A stretch of DNA of 33,624 nucleotides from an uncultured Clostridia bacterium (GCA_947631725.1 CANRML010000002.1:1-33624), one strand, 5' to 3'; counted from the stretch's first letter, positions 16,957-24,886 are shown. Numbers and translations are program-made. Notes: generated by a model from the sequence alone, not told the origin.

Positions 16957-18414
16957 TTAATCTTCTTTGAAACGTTTTCCTTTACTTTTCTTTTTGCGTG
17001 CCTTTCTTTCTATTTCTTCAAAATCTTGATAATCATAATTCTCTTCTTTGTATTCTTCTTTTTCAGTTTCTTCTGGCTCAGGTTCTTCTTCTTTACCTAA
17101 ATTATTTATTATATCATCTGCTGTTTTTCTTATGCTGTTCAAGCTTTTTGGCTTTTGCATTTCTTCATAATATGATTCGTCTTCTTCATCTTCGTCAAAA
17201 TATTCTTCATCAGATTTTCTATATTTTATATATCTAACAAGTAAAATTATTCCAACAATTACTATTGCTACAACAATTACAGCTATAATTATAATTCTTT
17301 GTTGTTTCTCTTTTTCTTGTCTTTCAGCCTCTGCTTTTTCTCTTGCAATTGCTTCTTCATCTACTAAGCTTTTATTTACTGTAATTTGGTATGTAACTGT
17401 TTCCTTTTCGTCATCACTTTGAACAGTTATAGTGATAACATTTTCTCCTTCTTTTAAGTCTTCATTTCCTATTACTTCAATGATTTGTCCTTCATCTATT
17501 GCTGTTGTTGATATGTCTAATTTTGTTTTATCTCCAATCAATTTTGCAGTATATTCATATACATCTTTTTTAAATGAAGGCGATAATGTAATACCATCAA
17601 TTGTTAATTTTTCTAATCCTACTTTTATTTCTTCCTCAGCTTCTGTTTCTTCTTCTGTATTTGTTGTATCCTCATTTTCTTCTGTTTTATCTTCCTCTTC
17701 TTTTGCAGCTTCTCTTGTAATTGATAGATTATATGTATTTTTTGTTGTTCCATCTTCTGCTGTAACAACTATACTAAATTGATTTACTCCTTCTTGTAAA
17801 TCTTTTTTTCCTGTACCTGTTATTGTTTGTCCATTTAGTATTTGCCCGTTTTGTCCTTTACCTTTATTAGCATATATATTTACACTAGAAACAGAATTTG
17901 GAACAGTAGCAGAATATGAAGTCTTACTTGGTGTAAATCCTTTAAAATCATTTGGTGTGAATCCTAAATTAGAAAGTTTTGCATTATTTGATTTTTGAGG
18001 TGTTTGAGTTTGTGTTGTACTACCTGAACCATTAGAATTACTATTGCTAGCACTCGCAACAGTAATATTGCATGATTTAGCTCCAACATTAACATCCTTT
18101 CCTTCACTATCTGACAAAGTTACAGGTTGTGCTGTTACTGTAATTGTTCCTGAATTTTGTGCTGTTAAAGTTACAGATTGGCTATTTCCTTCAATCCAAA
18201 CACTGTTGCTAGATAAAGTTCCTCCTGTTGTACTAAGATTAACTCTTCCTGTACAGTCTGAAGATACTGTAATAGTTACGCTTTCTTTTGGATTGACTGT
18301 GTTTTTAGAAGCACTAATTGATATACTAGCTGCCTTAACATTTACCTGTAGAAAGAACATTGCAATCCAAAAAGTTATAATTATAAATATAGATTTTAAT
18401 AAATTTTTTTTCAT
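16957..18414 (-). CDS. Membrane-anchored surface protein with Ig-like and cadherin-like beta-sandwich domains
   Basis: A 485-residue protein. After a signal peptide (~1-28, ending VKA) come an Ig-like beta domain (~29-120), a Ser/Asn/Gly linker, one cadherin-like beta-sandwich domain (~145-235, with NAKLSNLGF, FTPSKTSYSATVP and NTYNLSITRE), an acidic linker, and a second such domain (~264-348, LEKLTIDGI to TYQITVNKS). A charged helix leads to a membrane helix (~373-396, IIIIAVIVVAIVIVGIILLV), then a ~90-residue cytoplasmic tail that is first very acidic and ends in a basic KKKSKGKR run. It has no sortase signal. It lies 20 bases after the glucosaminidase-dockerin gene, suggesting a shared envelope role. 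The partner it binds, if any, is unknown. Confidence 0.85.
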   Translation of the reverse strand: MKKNLLKSIFIIITFWIAMFFLQVNVKAASISISASKNTVNPKESVTITVSSDCTGRVNLSTTGGTLSSNSVWIEGNSQSVTLTAQNSGTITVTAQPVTLSDSEGKDVNVGAKSCNITVASASNSNSNGSGSTTQTQTPQKSNNAKLSNLGFTPNDFKGFTPSKTSYSATVPNSVSSVNIYANKGKGQNGQILNGQTITGTGKKDLQEGVNQFSIVVTAEDGTTKNTYNLSITREAAKEEEDKTEENEDTTNTEEETEAEEEIKVGLEKLTIDGITLSPSFKKDVYEYTAKLIGDKTKLDISTTAIDEGQIIEVIGNEDLKEGENVITITVQSDDEKETVTYQITVNKSLVDEEAIAREKAEAERQEKEKQQRIIIIAVIVVAIVIVGIILLVRYIKYRKSDEEYFDEDEEDESYYEEMQKPKSLNSIRKTADDIINNLGKEEEPEPEETEKEEYKEENYDYQDFEEIERKARKKKSKGKRFKED

Positions 18415-18434
18415 ATTCCACCTCTTCTAAGTAA

Positions 18435-19919
18435 TTATTGCATCAATTGATTTTTTATTAAAACATAATCACTTGCTGTTATTTTTCCATCACCATTTGT
18501 GTCTGCGCGACTAATTGCATTAGTATCAAATTGAGTAATACCCATAATATAATTTTTAACTAAAACATAATCTCCTGCGGTTAACTTTCCATCTCCATTT
18601 GCATCACCTTTTGTAGAATTAGCATTTGTATTAGGTTGTACCTGACTGCTATTTCCAGTAGTTGTTTCTCCATTTAATGGTATTAGATATAGTTTATATG
18701 GACTTTCATAATCAAAAGTTTCTCTTGCTGTATATCCTATTTGTCCGTTAGATTTTTGTACTTTATCCCAATAAGTTCCATTTATTTTTGTTGTTGCTTT
18801 TTCTAGTCTTGCTACAACCTCGTCTTTCCAAAGCCAAGCAACTAATGTAGCATCTTGTGGAGATTTTCTTAGTTTCAAACTGCTAGTTACATTTATTTTT
18901 ACTAAATCAGATGTAGGTAAATTGCTATTAACTAATTCTGGATTAAGAGCTGCTGTCTGTGGCATATTTGTATAAACTGGAATAATAAATGTATGTGAAG
19001 AAGAAAGTGCATTAACTGATTGATATGTACTTCTTAAAGTTGAGCCTTCAGAACCAGCTGCAGTTAAATTTTGTTGATATTGATGCCAATATGTATTTGT
19101 TGCAGTTACATTAAATTTTTGTAAATATAGTGTGTTTTGTCCCTGTCTTATATATTCCTTAGCAACAAATTGTATTCCACCATCAATTGATTTTTCTAAT
19201 GTATTCCATCCTTGTTTTTTAGCATAAGCAATTCCATTTTGTATAACTTGACTACTTGTAGAACCAGATGCACCAATATTAAATGCATTATAATATCCTG
19301 ATTGTCCAGATACAAGTGTAGAACCTCCTCTACCTTGCTCTTGTATTAATCTTGCCACAATATAGTAAGCATTTATTTGATAACTATTAGCAGTATTAAC
19401 AATTCCTTGTTCATGTCCTTGTAAAAATGTTCCTTGTGTCATTGATTGAACAATACTAAGTTGAGCATTTGTTCCTGTTAATTCTTCAAATTGAAATATA
19501 TCTATTTCATTTAATGAATTTCTAGGATCCATAACATAGCTTATTGCTGATTGTGAAGCACATCTCCATGTACCATTATCATATGCACGATTTCCGCAAA
19601 TTGAACAAATCCAATTTGAATTTCTAGTATTAGGTACTAAGTTTTTAGGAGAACCACCATGTCCTTCATATTCCTTTGAAATAACTGTATTCCAATCTAA
19701 ATTTGTATATAATATCTTAAAATTCCAATTTGGATATTTTGCTTTTAATGATTGTATACGTTCTTTAATTCCTGGATAAGCTGACGCATTAATTCCATTG
19801 ATGTCTGTACTTATTTGTTGTGACACACCATATGTATATTGATTTCCAAATAATTGCAATATGGTATATGAAATTATTGTTAGTAATAAAATTAAACATA
19901 TACATTTTATCCTTTTCAT
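18435..19919 (-). CDS. Secreted N-acetylglucosaminidase (GH73-like) with SH3-like and dockerin type I domains
   Basis: A 494-residue wall hydrolase. After an N-terminal hydrophobic signal/anchor (~6-25) it has KYPNWNFKIL, WRCASQSAISYVMDPRNSLNEIDIFQFEEL (split here as WRCAS...MDPRN...FQFEEL) and the likely catalytic E194 in RLIQEQGRGG, typical of clostridial beta-N-acetylglucosaminidases. An SH3-like region follows (~343-413), then a dockerin type I pair of calcium loops (GDANGDGKLTAGDYVLVKNY and ADTNGDGKITASDYVLIKN). A CxxC...C insertion (C105, C108, C120) sits in the catalytic domain. The longest frame starts at a TTG at 19934, but GGGAGG lies inside it and precedes the ATG at 19919. No cohesin gene is in the window. 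Confidence 0.9.
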   Translation of the reverse strand: MKRIKCICLILLLTIISYTILQLFGNQYTYGVSQQISTDINGINASAYPGIKERIQSLKAKYPNWNFKILYTNLDWNTVISKEYEGHGGSPKNLVPNTRNSNWICSICGNRAYDNGTWRCASQSAISYVMDPRNSLNEIDIFQFEELTGTNAQLSIVQSMTQGTFLQGHEQGIVNTANSYQINAYYIVARLIQEQGRGGSTLVSGQSGYYNAFNIGASGSTSSQVIQNGIAYAKKQGWNTLEKSIDGGIQFVAKEYIRQGQNTLYLQKFNVTATNTYWHQYQQNLTAAGSEGSTLRSTYQSVNALSSSHTFIIPVYTNMPQTAALNPELVNSNLPTSDLVKINVTSSLKLRKSPQDATLVAWLWKDEVVARLEKATTKINGTYWDKVQKSNGQIGYTARETFDYESPYKLYLIPLNGETTTGNSSQVQPNTNANSTKGDANGDGKLTAGDYVLVKNYIMGITQFDTNAISRADTNGDGKITASDYVLIKNQLMQ

Positions 19920-19965
19920 ACGTTTTCCTCCCAAAATTTTACATCTGTTGTAATTTTTCGACTAT

Positions 19966-19994
19966 ATTATATCATTGACAATTTTTTCCGTCAA
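19966..19994 (-). promoter_or_regulatory. Promoter of the glucosaminidase operon
   Basis: On the minus strand TTGACG (19989-19994), 17-base spacer, perfect TATAAT (19966-19971), giving a leader of about 40 bases. It is divergent from the U32 promoter about 35 bases away. Confidence 0.78.
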
Positions 19995-20028
19995 CAAAAA
20001 TTACTTTTTTTACTAAAATGTAATATAT

Positions 20029-20057
20029 TTGTAATATTGTAATATCTGTGATATAAT
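20029..20057 (+). promoter_or_regulatory. Promoter of the U32-family gene
   Basis: TTGTAA (20029-20034), 17-base spacer, TATAAT (20052-20057) on the plus strand. TGTAATAT occurs three times across 20020-20045, overlapping the -35 region. The leader to the ATG at 20123 is about 60 bases. Confidence 0.7.
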
Positions 20058-20122
20058 ATAAAAAAATTAAATTTTGTTTTATATAATTTTAAAAAATTCA
20101 AAATGGAAGGTGTGTTTAAAAA

Positions 20123-22564
20123 ATGGTAGAATTATTAGCCCCTGTCGGCAATTTTGAGTCACTGAAAGCTGCTGTGCAAAATGGTGCAGACGCAGTATAT
20201 TTTGGTAGCACTTCATTTAACGCTAGAGCTTTTGCTGGTAATTTTAATTCAGATACTTTGCAAGATGCTATTTTATATGCAAAATTACGTGGTGTTCAAA
20301 CCAATTTAACTTTAAATACACTTTTAAAAGATGATGAATTAGAAGAAGCATTTAATTTAGTAAAACACGCATATGAATATGGAATTGATGCAGTTATTGT
20401 TCAAGATTTAGGTCTTGCTAATTTACTTATTAAATCTTTTCCAGACTTACCTATTCATTCTAGTACACAAATGTCAATACATAATTTAGAAGGTGTTCTT
20501 AAATTACAAGAATTAGGCTTTAAGCGTGTAGTATTATCAAGAGAACTTTCATTGCGTGATATCCAATATATTTGTAAACATTCCTCAATTGAAATTGAAA
20601 CTTTTATTCATGGTGCATTATGTATTTCATATTCTGGTCAATGTCTATTTTCTAGTTTAGTTGGTGGACGTTCTGGAAATCGTGGAAAATGTGCTCAAAG
20701 TTGTAGGCTTCCATTTGAGTTATTAGAGGATGATAAAAAAATAGATTCTGGATATTTATTAAGTACTCGTGATTTATGCGGATTACAATTTTTGCCTGAT
20801 TTAATTGAAGCAGGTGTAAAAAGTTTTAAAATTGAAGGTAGGATGAAAAATAGCGAATATGTTGCAATAGTAACAAAAATATATCGTAAATATATTGATT
20901 TAGCATTAGATTGTATAAGTTCTGGAAATAAACAAGACTACAAAATAGATCCAGAAGATGAAAAAATGTTATTACAAGTATTTAATAGAGGAAATTTTTC
21001 TAAAGGACATTTAGATAATATTCCTAATAAAGATTTAGTATTTAAAGAAAAGCCAAATAATATGGGTGTTTATTTAGGTATTGTTCAAAAATACAATAAT
21101 ACTAAAGGTCATATTACACTTAAATTGCAGGATAAAATAAATATTGGTGATACTATTTCTTTGCAAAGAGAAACTGGTACATATACTATTTCTGAAATTT
21201 TACAAAAAAATCAAAATATAAAAGAAACTAAGGTTGGAGATGTTGTAACAATAGGAAGGATGAAAGGAAATATTCAATCTGGAGATAAAATATATAAACT
21301 TTCTTCTAAAGCTTTATCTTCAATCGCAAAAGAAAGTTTTTCAAAAGAAAACAGAAAGGTTTTCTTAGATGCTAAAATTTCTATTAAAAAAGGAAAGCCT
21401 ATTTCTATTAAAATAACTTCATCATTTCAATTGCCAAAAGAATATAGTAAAATGAATATAAAATGTGAGCTTAAAGACGTTATTCCGTTTGAGGCTAAAA
21501 ATCAACCTTTAGTTGCTGAAAATGTTATTTTACAACTTACAAAAACTAATAATACTCCATATCAGTTTAAACATATTCAAATAGATTTAGATGATAATCT
21601 ATTTTTACCTAAAAATTCTTTAAATGAATTAAGACGTTCTGCTCTTAAAAAAGTAGAAGAATTTGCTTGTGGAAATATTACAAGAAAATCAAACCAATTG
21701 CAAATACCATATACAGATACATTTAAAAATTTAAAAAAGGTTAATGAGCCTAAAATTTCAGTGTTATTACACACACTAGATACTTCATATAATTACAAAG
21801 ATTTGGATAAATCCATTAACTCTGTATATGTACCTTTAAAATATTTCACAATGAGTGCTTATGAAAATATTATCCAAGAATTGATTAAAAGTTTTAATGT
21901 GTATATATATATTCCAACAGTTGTAAAAGTAAATTATAGGAATTTACTTGTTTCAAAAATACATCAAACATTAGAAAAATTTGCAATTAAAGGTTTTGTA
22001 ATATCTAATATAGGAAATTTAGAATTATTAGAATCAACAAGCATTGATTTAAGTAAGTTTGAGCTTATCGGTAATTATACTCTTAATGTATATAATACTC
22101 TAACTATTGCTAAATTAAAAGCTTTAGGAATAAATAAATTTATAAATTCTCCTGAATTAGATAAAGAAACTCTTTTAAAATTATCTAGTTGCTCTATATT
22201 GCCAAAAGAATTGATTGTATATGGAAAATTACCACTAATGAATATTAGATATTGTTTGCTTGGAAATACAAATTTATGTTATCCTGAGTGTAAAAGTAGA
22301 TGTACTTCAAATCATACTTATTACTTAAAAGATAGGTTACAAATGAAATTTAGAGTTTTACCTGATAATATACAAACTGTAACAACAATATTTAATAGCA
22401 AAACTTTATCTATACTTTATGATGATTTTTCAGTTGATTCTGTCCGTGTCGACATATTAGATGAAGGAATTGATGAAATAAATAATGTCATTGATATTGT
22501 GAAAAAGCATAAACGTTTTGAAGGTTCTGCTTATACCAATGGAAACTTAAATCGAAAAATATGA
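20123..22564 (+). CDS. U32 family protein (RlhA/TrhP-like) with DUF3656-type middle region
   Basis: An 813-residue U32-family protein, the only clear plus-strand gene. The N-terminal TIM-barrel region starts LLAPVGNFESLKAAVQNGAD and continues AVYFGSTSFNARAFAGNF, IVQDLGLANLL and HSSTQMSIHN. The family signature with its cysteines is in FIHGALCISYSGQC, SGNRGKCAQSCRLPF and FKIEGRMKNSEYVA. A DUF3656-like region follows, and a C-terminal cysteine cluster LCYPECKSRC. Although named peptidases, characterised relatives (RlhA, TrhP) act in hydroxylation of rRNA or tRNA bases, with the conserved cysteines thought to hold an iron-sulphur cluster. Length and domain layout favour an RNA-modification role; substrate is not decided by sequence. 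A GGAAGGTG site precedes the ATG. Transcribed alone. Confidence 0.88.
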   Translation: MVELLAPVGNFESLKAAVQNGADAVYFGSTSFNARAFAGNFNSDTLQDAILYAKLRGVQTNLTLNTLLKDDELEEAFNLVKHAYEYGIDAVIVQDLGLANLLIKSFPDLPIHSSTQMSIHNLEGVLKLQELGFKRVVLSRELSLRDIQYICKHSSIEIETFIHGALCISYSGQCLFSSLVGGRSGNRGKCAQSCRLPFELLEDDKKIDSGYLLSTRDLCGLQFLPDLIEAGVKSFKIEGRMKNSEYVAIVTKIYRKYIDLALDCISSGNKQDYKIDPEDEKMLLQVFNRGNFSKGHLDNIPNKDLVFKEKPNNMGVYLGIVQKYNNTKGHITLKLQDKINIGDTISLQRETGTYTISEILQKNQNIKETKVGDVVTIGRMKGNIQSGDKIYKLSSKALSSIAKESFSKENRKVFLDAKISIKKGKPISIKITSSFQLPKEYSKMNIKCELKDVIPFEAKNQPLVAENVILQLTKTNNTPYQFKHIQIDLDDNLFLPKNSLNELRRSALKKVEEFACGNITRKSNQLQIPYTDTFKNLKKVNEPKISVLLHTLDTSYNYKDLDKSINSVYVPLKYFTMSAYENIIQELIKSFNVYIYIPTVVKVNYRNLLVSKIHQTLEKFAIKGFVISNIGNLELLESTSIDLSKFELIGNYTLNVYNTLTIAKLKALGINKFINSPELDKETLLKLSSCSILPKELIVYGKLPLMNIRYCLLGNTNLCYPECKSRCTSNHTYYLKDRLQMKFRVLPDNIQTVTTIFNSKTLSILYDDFSVDSVRVDILDEGIDEINNVIDIVKKHKRFEGSAYTNGNLNRKI

Positions 22565-22586
22565 GAGGTTTTCCCTCTCATATTTT
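22556..22586. terminator. Shared bidirectional terminator
   Basis: A 13-bp stem (22556-22568 with 22574-22586, core ATGAGAGG) with a 5-base loop sits between the convergent U32 and RNHCP genes, overlapping both stop regions. On the minus strand it ends in a TTTTT run; on the plus strand the tail is TTTTATATTCC. Confidence 0.8.
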
Positions 22587-22899
22587 ATATTCCTTTTGAT
22601 AATTGAATTATAATATCCATGTCATCATCTTTTGCAGCTTTATTTTTACGAATTGCTCCACATTTTTTACATCTAAAAACAATGACATATCCTTTTTTAT
22701 TGTTTATTTCTAGCCCTATTGGTTCTAAATCTCCATGACACTCTTCTTCTCTATCACCAGGATTTTTATCTACATGTTTAGAGTGCAAACAATATGGGCA
22801 ATGATTTCTGCAAGAATATCCTAATTTTTCAACTTTTTTACCACAATTATCACAAATAAATTCTTCGTCAATCTCTGTAAAATTTCCTTTTTGTAACAT
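22585..22899 (-). CDS. RNHCP domain zinc-ribbon protein
   Basis: A 104-residue protein with two cysteine-pair clusters: FICDNCGKKV with CRNHCPYCLHSKHVD, the motif that names the RNHCP domain, then GDREEECHGDLEPIGLE and a second ribbon FRCKKCGAIRKNKAA. It covers the full length of the family. The Cys/His spacing points to zinc binding; the cellular role of the family is not established. It has its own promoter at 22923-22952, an AGAAGGTG ribosome site and a terminator shared with the U32 gene. Confidence 0.9.
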   Translation of the reverse strand: MLQKGNFTEIDEEFICDNCGKKVEKLGYSCRNHCPYCLHSKHVDKNPGDREEECHGDLEPIGLEINNKKGYVIVFRCKKCGAIRKNKAAKDDDMDIIIQLSKGI

Positions 22900-22922
22900 A
22901 AATTCACCTTCTATTCATTTTT

Positions 22923-22952
22923 ATTATAACCTTCTATATATTTATTTGTCAA
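22923..22952 (-). promoter_or_regulatory. Promoter of the RNHCP gene
   Basis: Perfect consensus boxes on the minus strand: TTGACA (22947-22952) and TATAAT (22923-22928) with an 18-base spacer; short leader of about 20 bases. Confidence 0.8.
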
Positions 22953-22954
22953 AT

Positions 22955-22986
22955 ATATAAAACAAGCAAGAGCTAAAACTCTTGCC
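22955..22986 (-). terminator. Terminator downstream of the TnpB element region
   Basis: GCAAGAG/CTCTTGC stem (22966-22972 with 22979-22985), 6-base loop, followed on the minus strand by TTGTTTTATAT. It ends the region containing gene remnants and would stop transcripts coming through the tnpB guide RNA. Confidence 0.75.
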
Positions 22987-22998
22987 TGCTTCTGGCTA

Positions 22999-23091
22999 CT
23001 AATACATACTTACAATTTCCTCATACTTTATTTGTCTGAAGTCTTCAGTGGTGCTCATCATTACTAAGTATGTCGGCTTTATTTCAAAATA
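22999..23091 (-). pseudogene. Possible C-terminal remnant of a broken gene (30 codons)
   Basis: Minus-strand frame after a TGA reads YFEIKPTYLVMMSTTEDFRQ then ten more residues to tandem TAG stops, followed 13 bases on by the terminator at 22955-22986. It has protein-like composition but no ribosome site, so it looks like the tail of a decayed gene. I do not recognise the family. Confidence 0.3.
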
Positions 23092-23168
23092 TCAATTCAT
23101 TTTAGCATTGACTAATGTTAATTATTTTACTAAAACATAGAATTAGCTTTAAAAGTTGAATTTCGATA

Positions 23169-23209
23169 TTGTACTTTTTTATCAATTTAACTTTGTATTT
23201 TTTTATCAA
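23169..23209. repeat. Two direct copies of a 17-base AT-rich unit, 24-base period
   Basis: On the minus strand TTGATAAAAAAATACAA (23193-23209) is repeated as TTGATAAAAAAGTACAA (23169-23185) with one mismatch. It lies between the small frame at 23248 and the remnant at 22999, in otherwise non-coding sequence. Confidence 0.5.
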
Positions 23210-23247
23210 ATCTATATTGAATTTTACATTATATTGACATATTCGAG

Positions 23248-23307
23248 CTAATGCCAAACCTTTCCGTCAAATTCTAGTGCATTTTCGTTGTAGATGTAAG
23301 AAGCCAT
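23248..23307 (-). CDS. Possible 19-residue small open frame abutting the transposon right end
   Basis: GGAGG (23316-23320) directly follows the right end of the TnpB element and sits 8 bases before an ATG; the frame reads MASYIYNENALEFDGKVWH and stops. It may be the surviving start of a gene that the element inserted beside, or chance. The first bases also form the guide part of the element's RNA. Confidence 0.25.
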   Translation of the reverse strand: MASYIYNENALEFDGKVWH

Positions 23308-23440
23308 ATGCGCTACCTCCGTGACATACTCCCACCACTTAAGAAGTGGGGGCTTCTCGCTCGACAGCACTAATATGCTGAGCATAAACGAGCTATTTCC
23401 GTGTGTCCCACGGTTCTATTTATTTATTATACTATTGCTA
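23301..23440 (-). ncRNA. Omega RNA (right-end guide RNA) of the TnpB element
   Basis: Starting at the tnpB stop codon, the minus strand holds an array of hairpins: CCGTG/CACGG, a CTCG/CGAG-closed arm containing ATGC/GCAT, and the terminal CCACTT/AAGTGG hairpin flanked by GAAGCCCC and GGGAGTATGTCAC (ends at 23321). This is the recognised right-end scaffold of IS200/IS605-type elements, from which TnpB guide RNAs are made. The next bases outward, GGAGGTAGCGCATATGGCTT, would be the guide. The 5' end of the RNA is not known. Confidence 0.75.
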
Positions 23441-24521
23441 GTTTCATTCCTTCTTTTCTTATATTTATTGCAGCATTTATATCCCTATCATGGTGTATTC
23501 CACATTTAGGACAATTCCATTCTCTAATACTTAGATTCTTTGTTTTTGGATTTTTGTAACCGCAAACGTTGCATATTTGAGAACTTGCAAAAAACTTGTC
23601 TACTTTTATTAGTTGCTTTCCTTTTTCTTCAAGCTTATATTGTAAGAAAGTTATAAACATTCCCCAGCCATTATCTGCTACTGACTTGCCAAAGTTAAGT
23701 GTTTGTGACATTGCTTTCATATTTAGATTTTCAACACAAATACAATCATAGGCATTTGCTATCTGCCTTGATTGTTTATGTAAGAAATCTTTTCTTTGAT
23801 TTGCAACTTTCTCATGTAATTTTGCAACTTTAATACGTTGCTTATTTCGGTTGTTTGAGCCTTTTTCCATTTTAGATAATTTGCGTTGTTCTCTCTCTAA
23901 TTTCTTTTCAGCTTTTCTATAATATCTTGGATATTTCGGCTCATTTCCATTGCTATCTTTATATAATTCATGCATAGAATAATCTAACCCCAAAAATGTA
24001 TGTGCTTTTTGTTTTGGTTCTTGTTTTTCGTACTCAAACAAAATACTTGCATAATATTTTCTACTTGGGCTTTGACTTATTGTTACAGATTTTAATTTAT
24101 AATTTGTTGGAATCCTTCTATGTTGTTTTATTTTTATATTACCTACTTTAGGTAGTCTTATATTTCCATTACCTAGCACAATATTTCCGTTTACACAATT
24201 GGTTGTATAACTTTGATGATTACTTCTCTTTGTTTTGTATTTTGGAAAACCTATTTTTGGATCTCTAAAAAAATTGCTATATGCTGTTTGTAAATTTAAT
24301 TGTGCATTAGCAAGTGCTAAACTATCTACTTCTTTTAACCATTCATATTCTTTCTTGTACTGTGCTGGCGTATTTTTTAGCTTTTTCTTAGTTTCTTCAT
24401 AATATTTTATTTTATCTGATAACATACGATTATATATAAATCTAACACATCCAAAAGTTTTAGCTAACATTTTTCTTTGCTCTTTATTCGGATATATTCT
24501 AAATTTATATGCTTTATTCAA
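23427..24521 (-). CDS. tnpB: TnpB RNA-guided nuclease of an IS200/IS605-type element
   Basis: A 364-residue TnpB. The N-terminus MNKAYKFRIYPNKEQ and CVRFIYNRML are the helix-turn-helix start of the family. The split RuvC site is complete: D180 (FLGLDYSM), E264 (CVENLNMKAM) and D347 (HHDRDINAAINI). A zinc ribbon with C317, C320, C337 and C340 lies between. With its guide RNA TnpB cuts DNA at the element's empty site. The start is a TTG at 24521, seven bases after AAGGTG. A promoter lies at 24698-24726, and the guide-RNA scaffold begins at the stop codon. All key residues are intact, so it is probably active. Confidence 0.95.
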   Translation of the reverse strand: MNKAYKFRIYPNKEQRKMLAKTFGCVRFIYNRMLSDKIKYYEETKKKLKNTPAQYKKEYEWLKEVDSLALANAQLNLQTAYSNFFRDPKIGFPKYKTKRSNHQSYTTNCVNGNIVLGNGNIRLPKVGNIKIKQHRRIPTNYKLKSVTISQSPSRKYYASILFEYEKQEPKQKAHTFLGLDYSMHELYKDSNGNEPKYPRYYRKAEKKLEREQRKLSKMEKGSNNRNKQRIKVAKLHEKVANQRKDFLHKQSRQIANAYDCICVENLNMKAMSQTLNFGKSVADNGWGMFITFLQYKLEEKGKQLIKVDKFFASSQICNVCGYKNPKTKNLSIREWNCPKCGIHHDRDINAAINIRKEGMKLAIV

Positions 24522-24697
24522 TCGCTTTCACCTTGACTTTCTATATATTTTTATTTTCTCTATAGGTGTTCCTTTTTGTGGGAATTCTTTTTTCAAAAGT
24601 CTACTATTTGCCCAAGATGATAATGTAACAAAAATACTGAATGTGCATTACTATTTATTTTCATAAAGAAAATCTACCTATTTACTAGAGTAAAAAC

Positions 24698-24726
24698 ATA
24701 ATAATACATTTTTTACAATATGTCAA
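24698..24726 (-). promoter_or_regulatory. Promoter of tnpB
   Basis: On the minus strand a perfect TTGACA (24721-24726), 17-base spacer and TATTAT (24698-24703). The untranslated leader would be about 170 bases. Confidence 0.65.
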
Positions 24727-24740
24727 CATAGAAATTGCAA

Positions 24741-24846
24741 TTCATCTTACTACCTTAGAGGTAGGAGACTTCTTGACTAGATAAGTTAAAATTTTTGAGG
24801 AGGTCTTAGAAACCTCCCATGTTGTTCAGTTTCTAAAACATATTAC
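24741..24846 (-). ncRNA. Orphan omega-RNA-like transcript between feoB and tnpB
   Basis: Downstream of the promoter at 24853-24881 the minus strand has a GGAGGT/ACCTCC hairpin (24799-24817), an alternative TTAGAAAC/GTTTCTAA pairing (24806-24836), then AGTCAAGAAGTCTCC and a terminal CTACC/GGTAG hairpin (24750-24764). The GAAG-pyrimidine-CC plus terminal hairpin order matches the right end of the neighbouring TnpB element without being the same sequence. No second tnpB is adjacent. The first hairpin lacks a T run, so it is not a standard feoB terminator. Identification is by structural likeness only. Confidence 0.4.
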
Positions 24847-24852
24847 ATATAT

Positions 24853-24881
24853 ATTATACCATATTTTATGTTAATTTTCAA
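24853..24881 (-). promoter_or_regulatory. Strong promoter just behind the feoB stop codon
   Basis: TTGAAA (24876-24881), exact 17-base spacer, TATAAT (24853-24858) on the minus strand, immediately after the feoB stop at 24887. The first open gene it faces is tnpB, more than 300 bases away, so a non-coding transcript is its likely product. Confidence 0.65.
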
Positions 24882-24886
24882 TTTTT

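Larger units (their letters stand above)
23321..24740 (-). mobile_element. IS200/IS605-family (IS1341-type) element carrying tnpB only
   Basis: The right end is at 23321, closing with GTATGTCAC after the terminal hairpin. The left end is not fixed; it should lie near 24700-24740, upstream of the tnpB promoter, with a small ATTTTC/GAAAAT hairpin at 24657-24673 as a possible left-end structure. No TnpA (Y1 transposase) is present in the window, so movement would need one supplied elsewhere. Confidence 0.65.

Noticed and set aside
23321..23440. CRISPR-like repeat or riboswitch in the hairpin array after tnpB
   Set aside because: There is a single copy of each hairpin and the end matches an IS605-type right end, so guide-RNA scaffold explains it.
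24799..24817. GGAGGT/ACCTCC hairpin as the feoB terminator
   Set aside because: On the minus strand it is followed by TCAAAAATTTT rather than a T run, and a strong promoter lies between it and feoB, so it fits better as part of a separate transcript.
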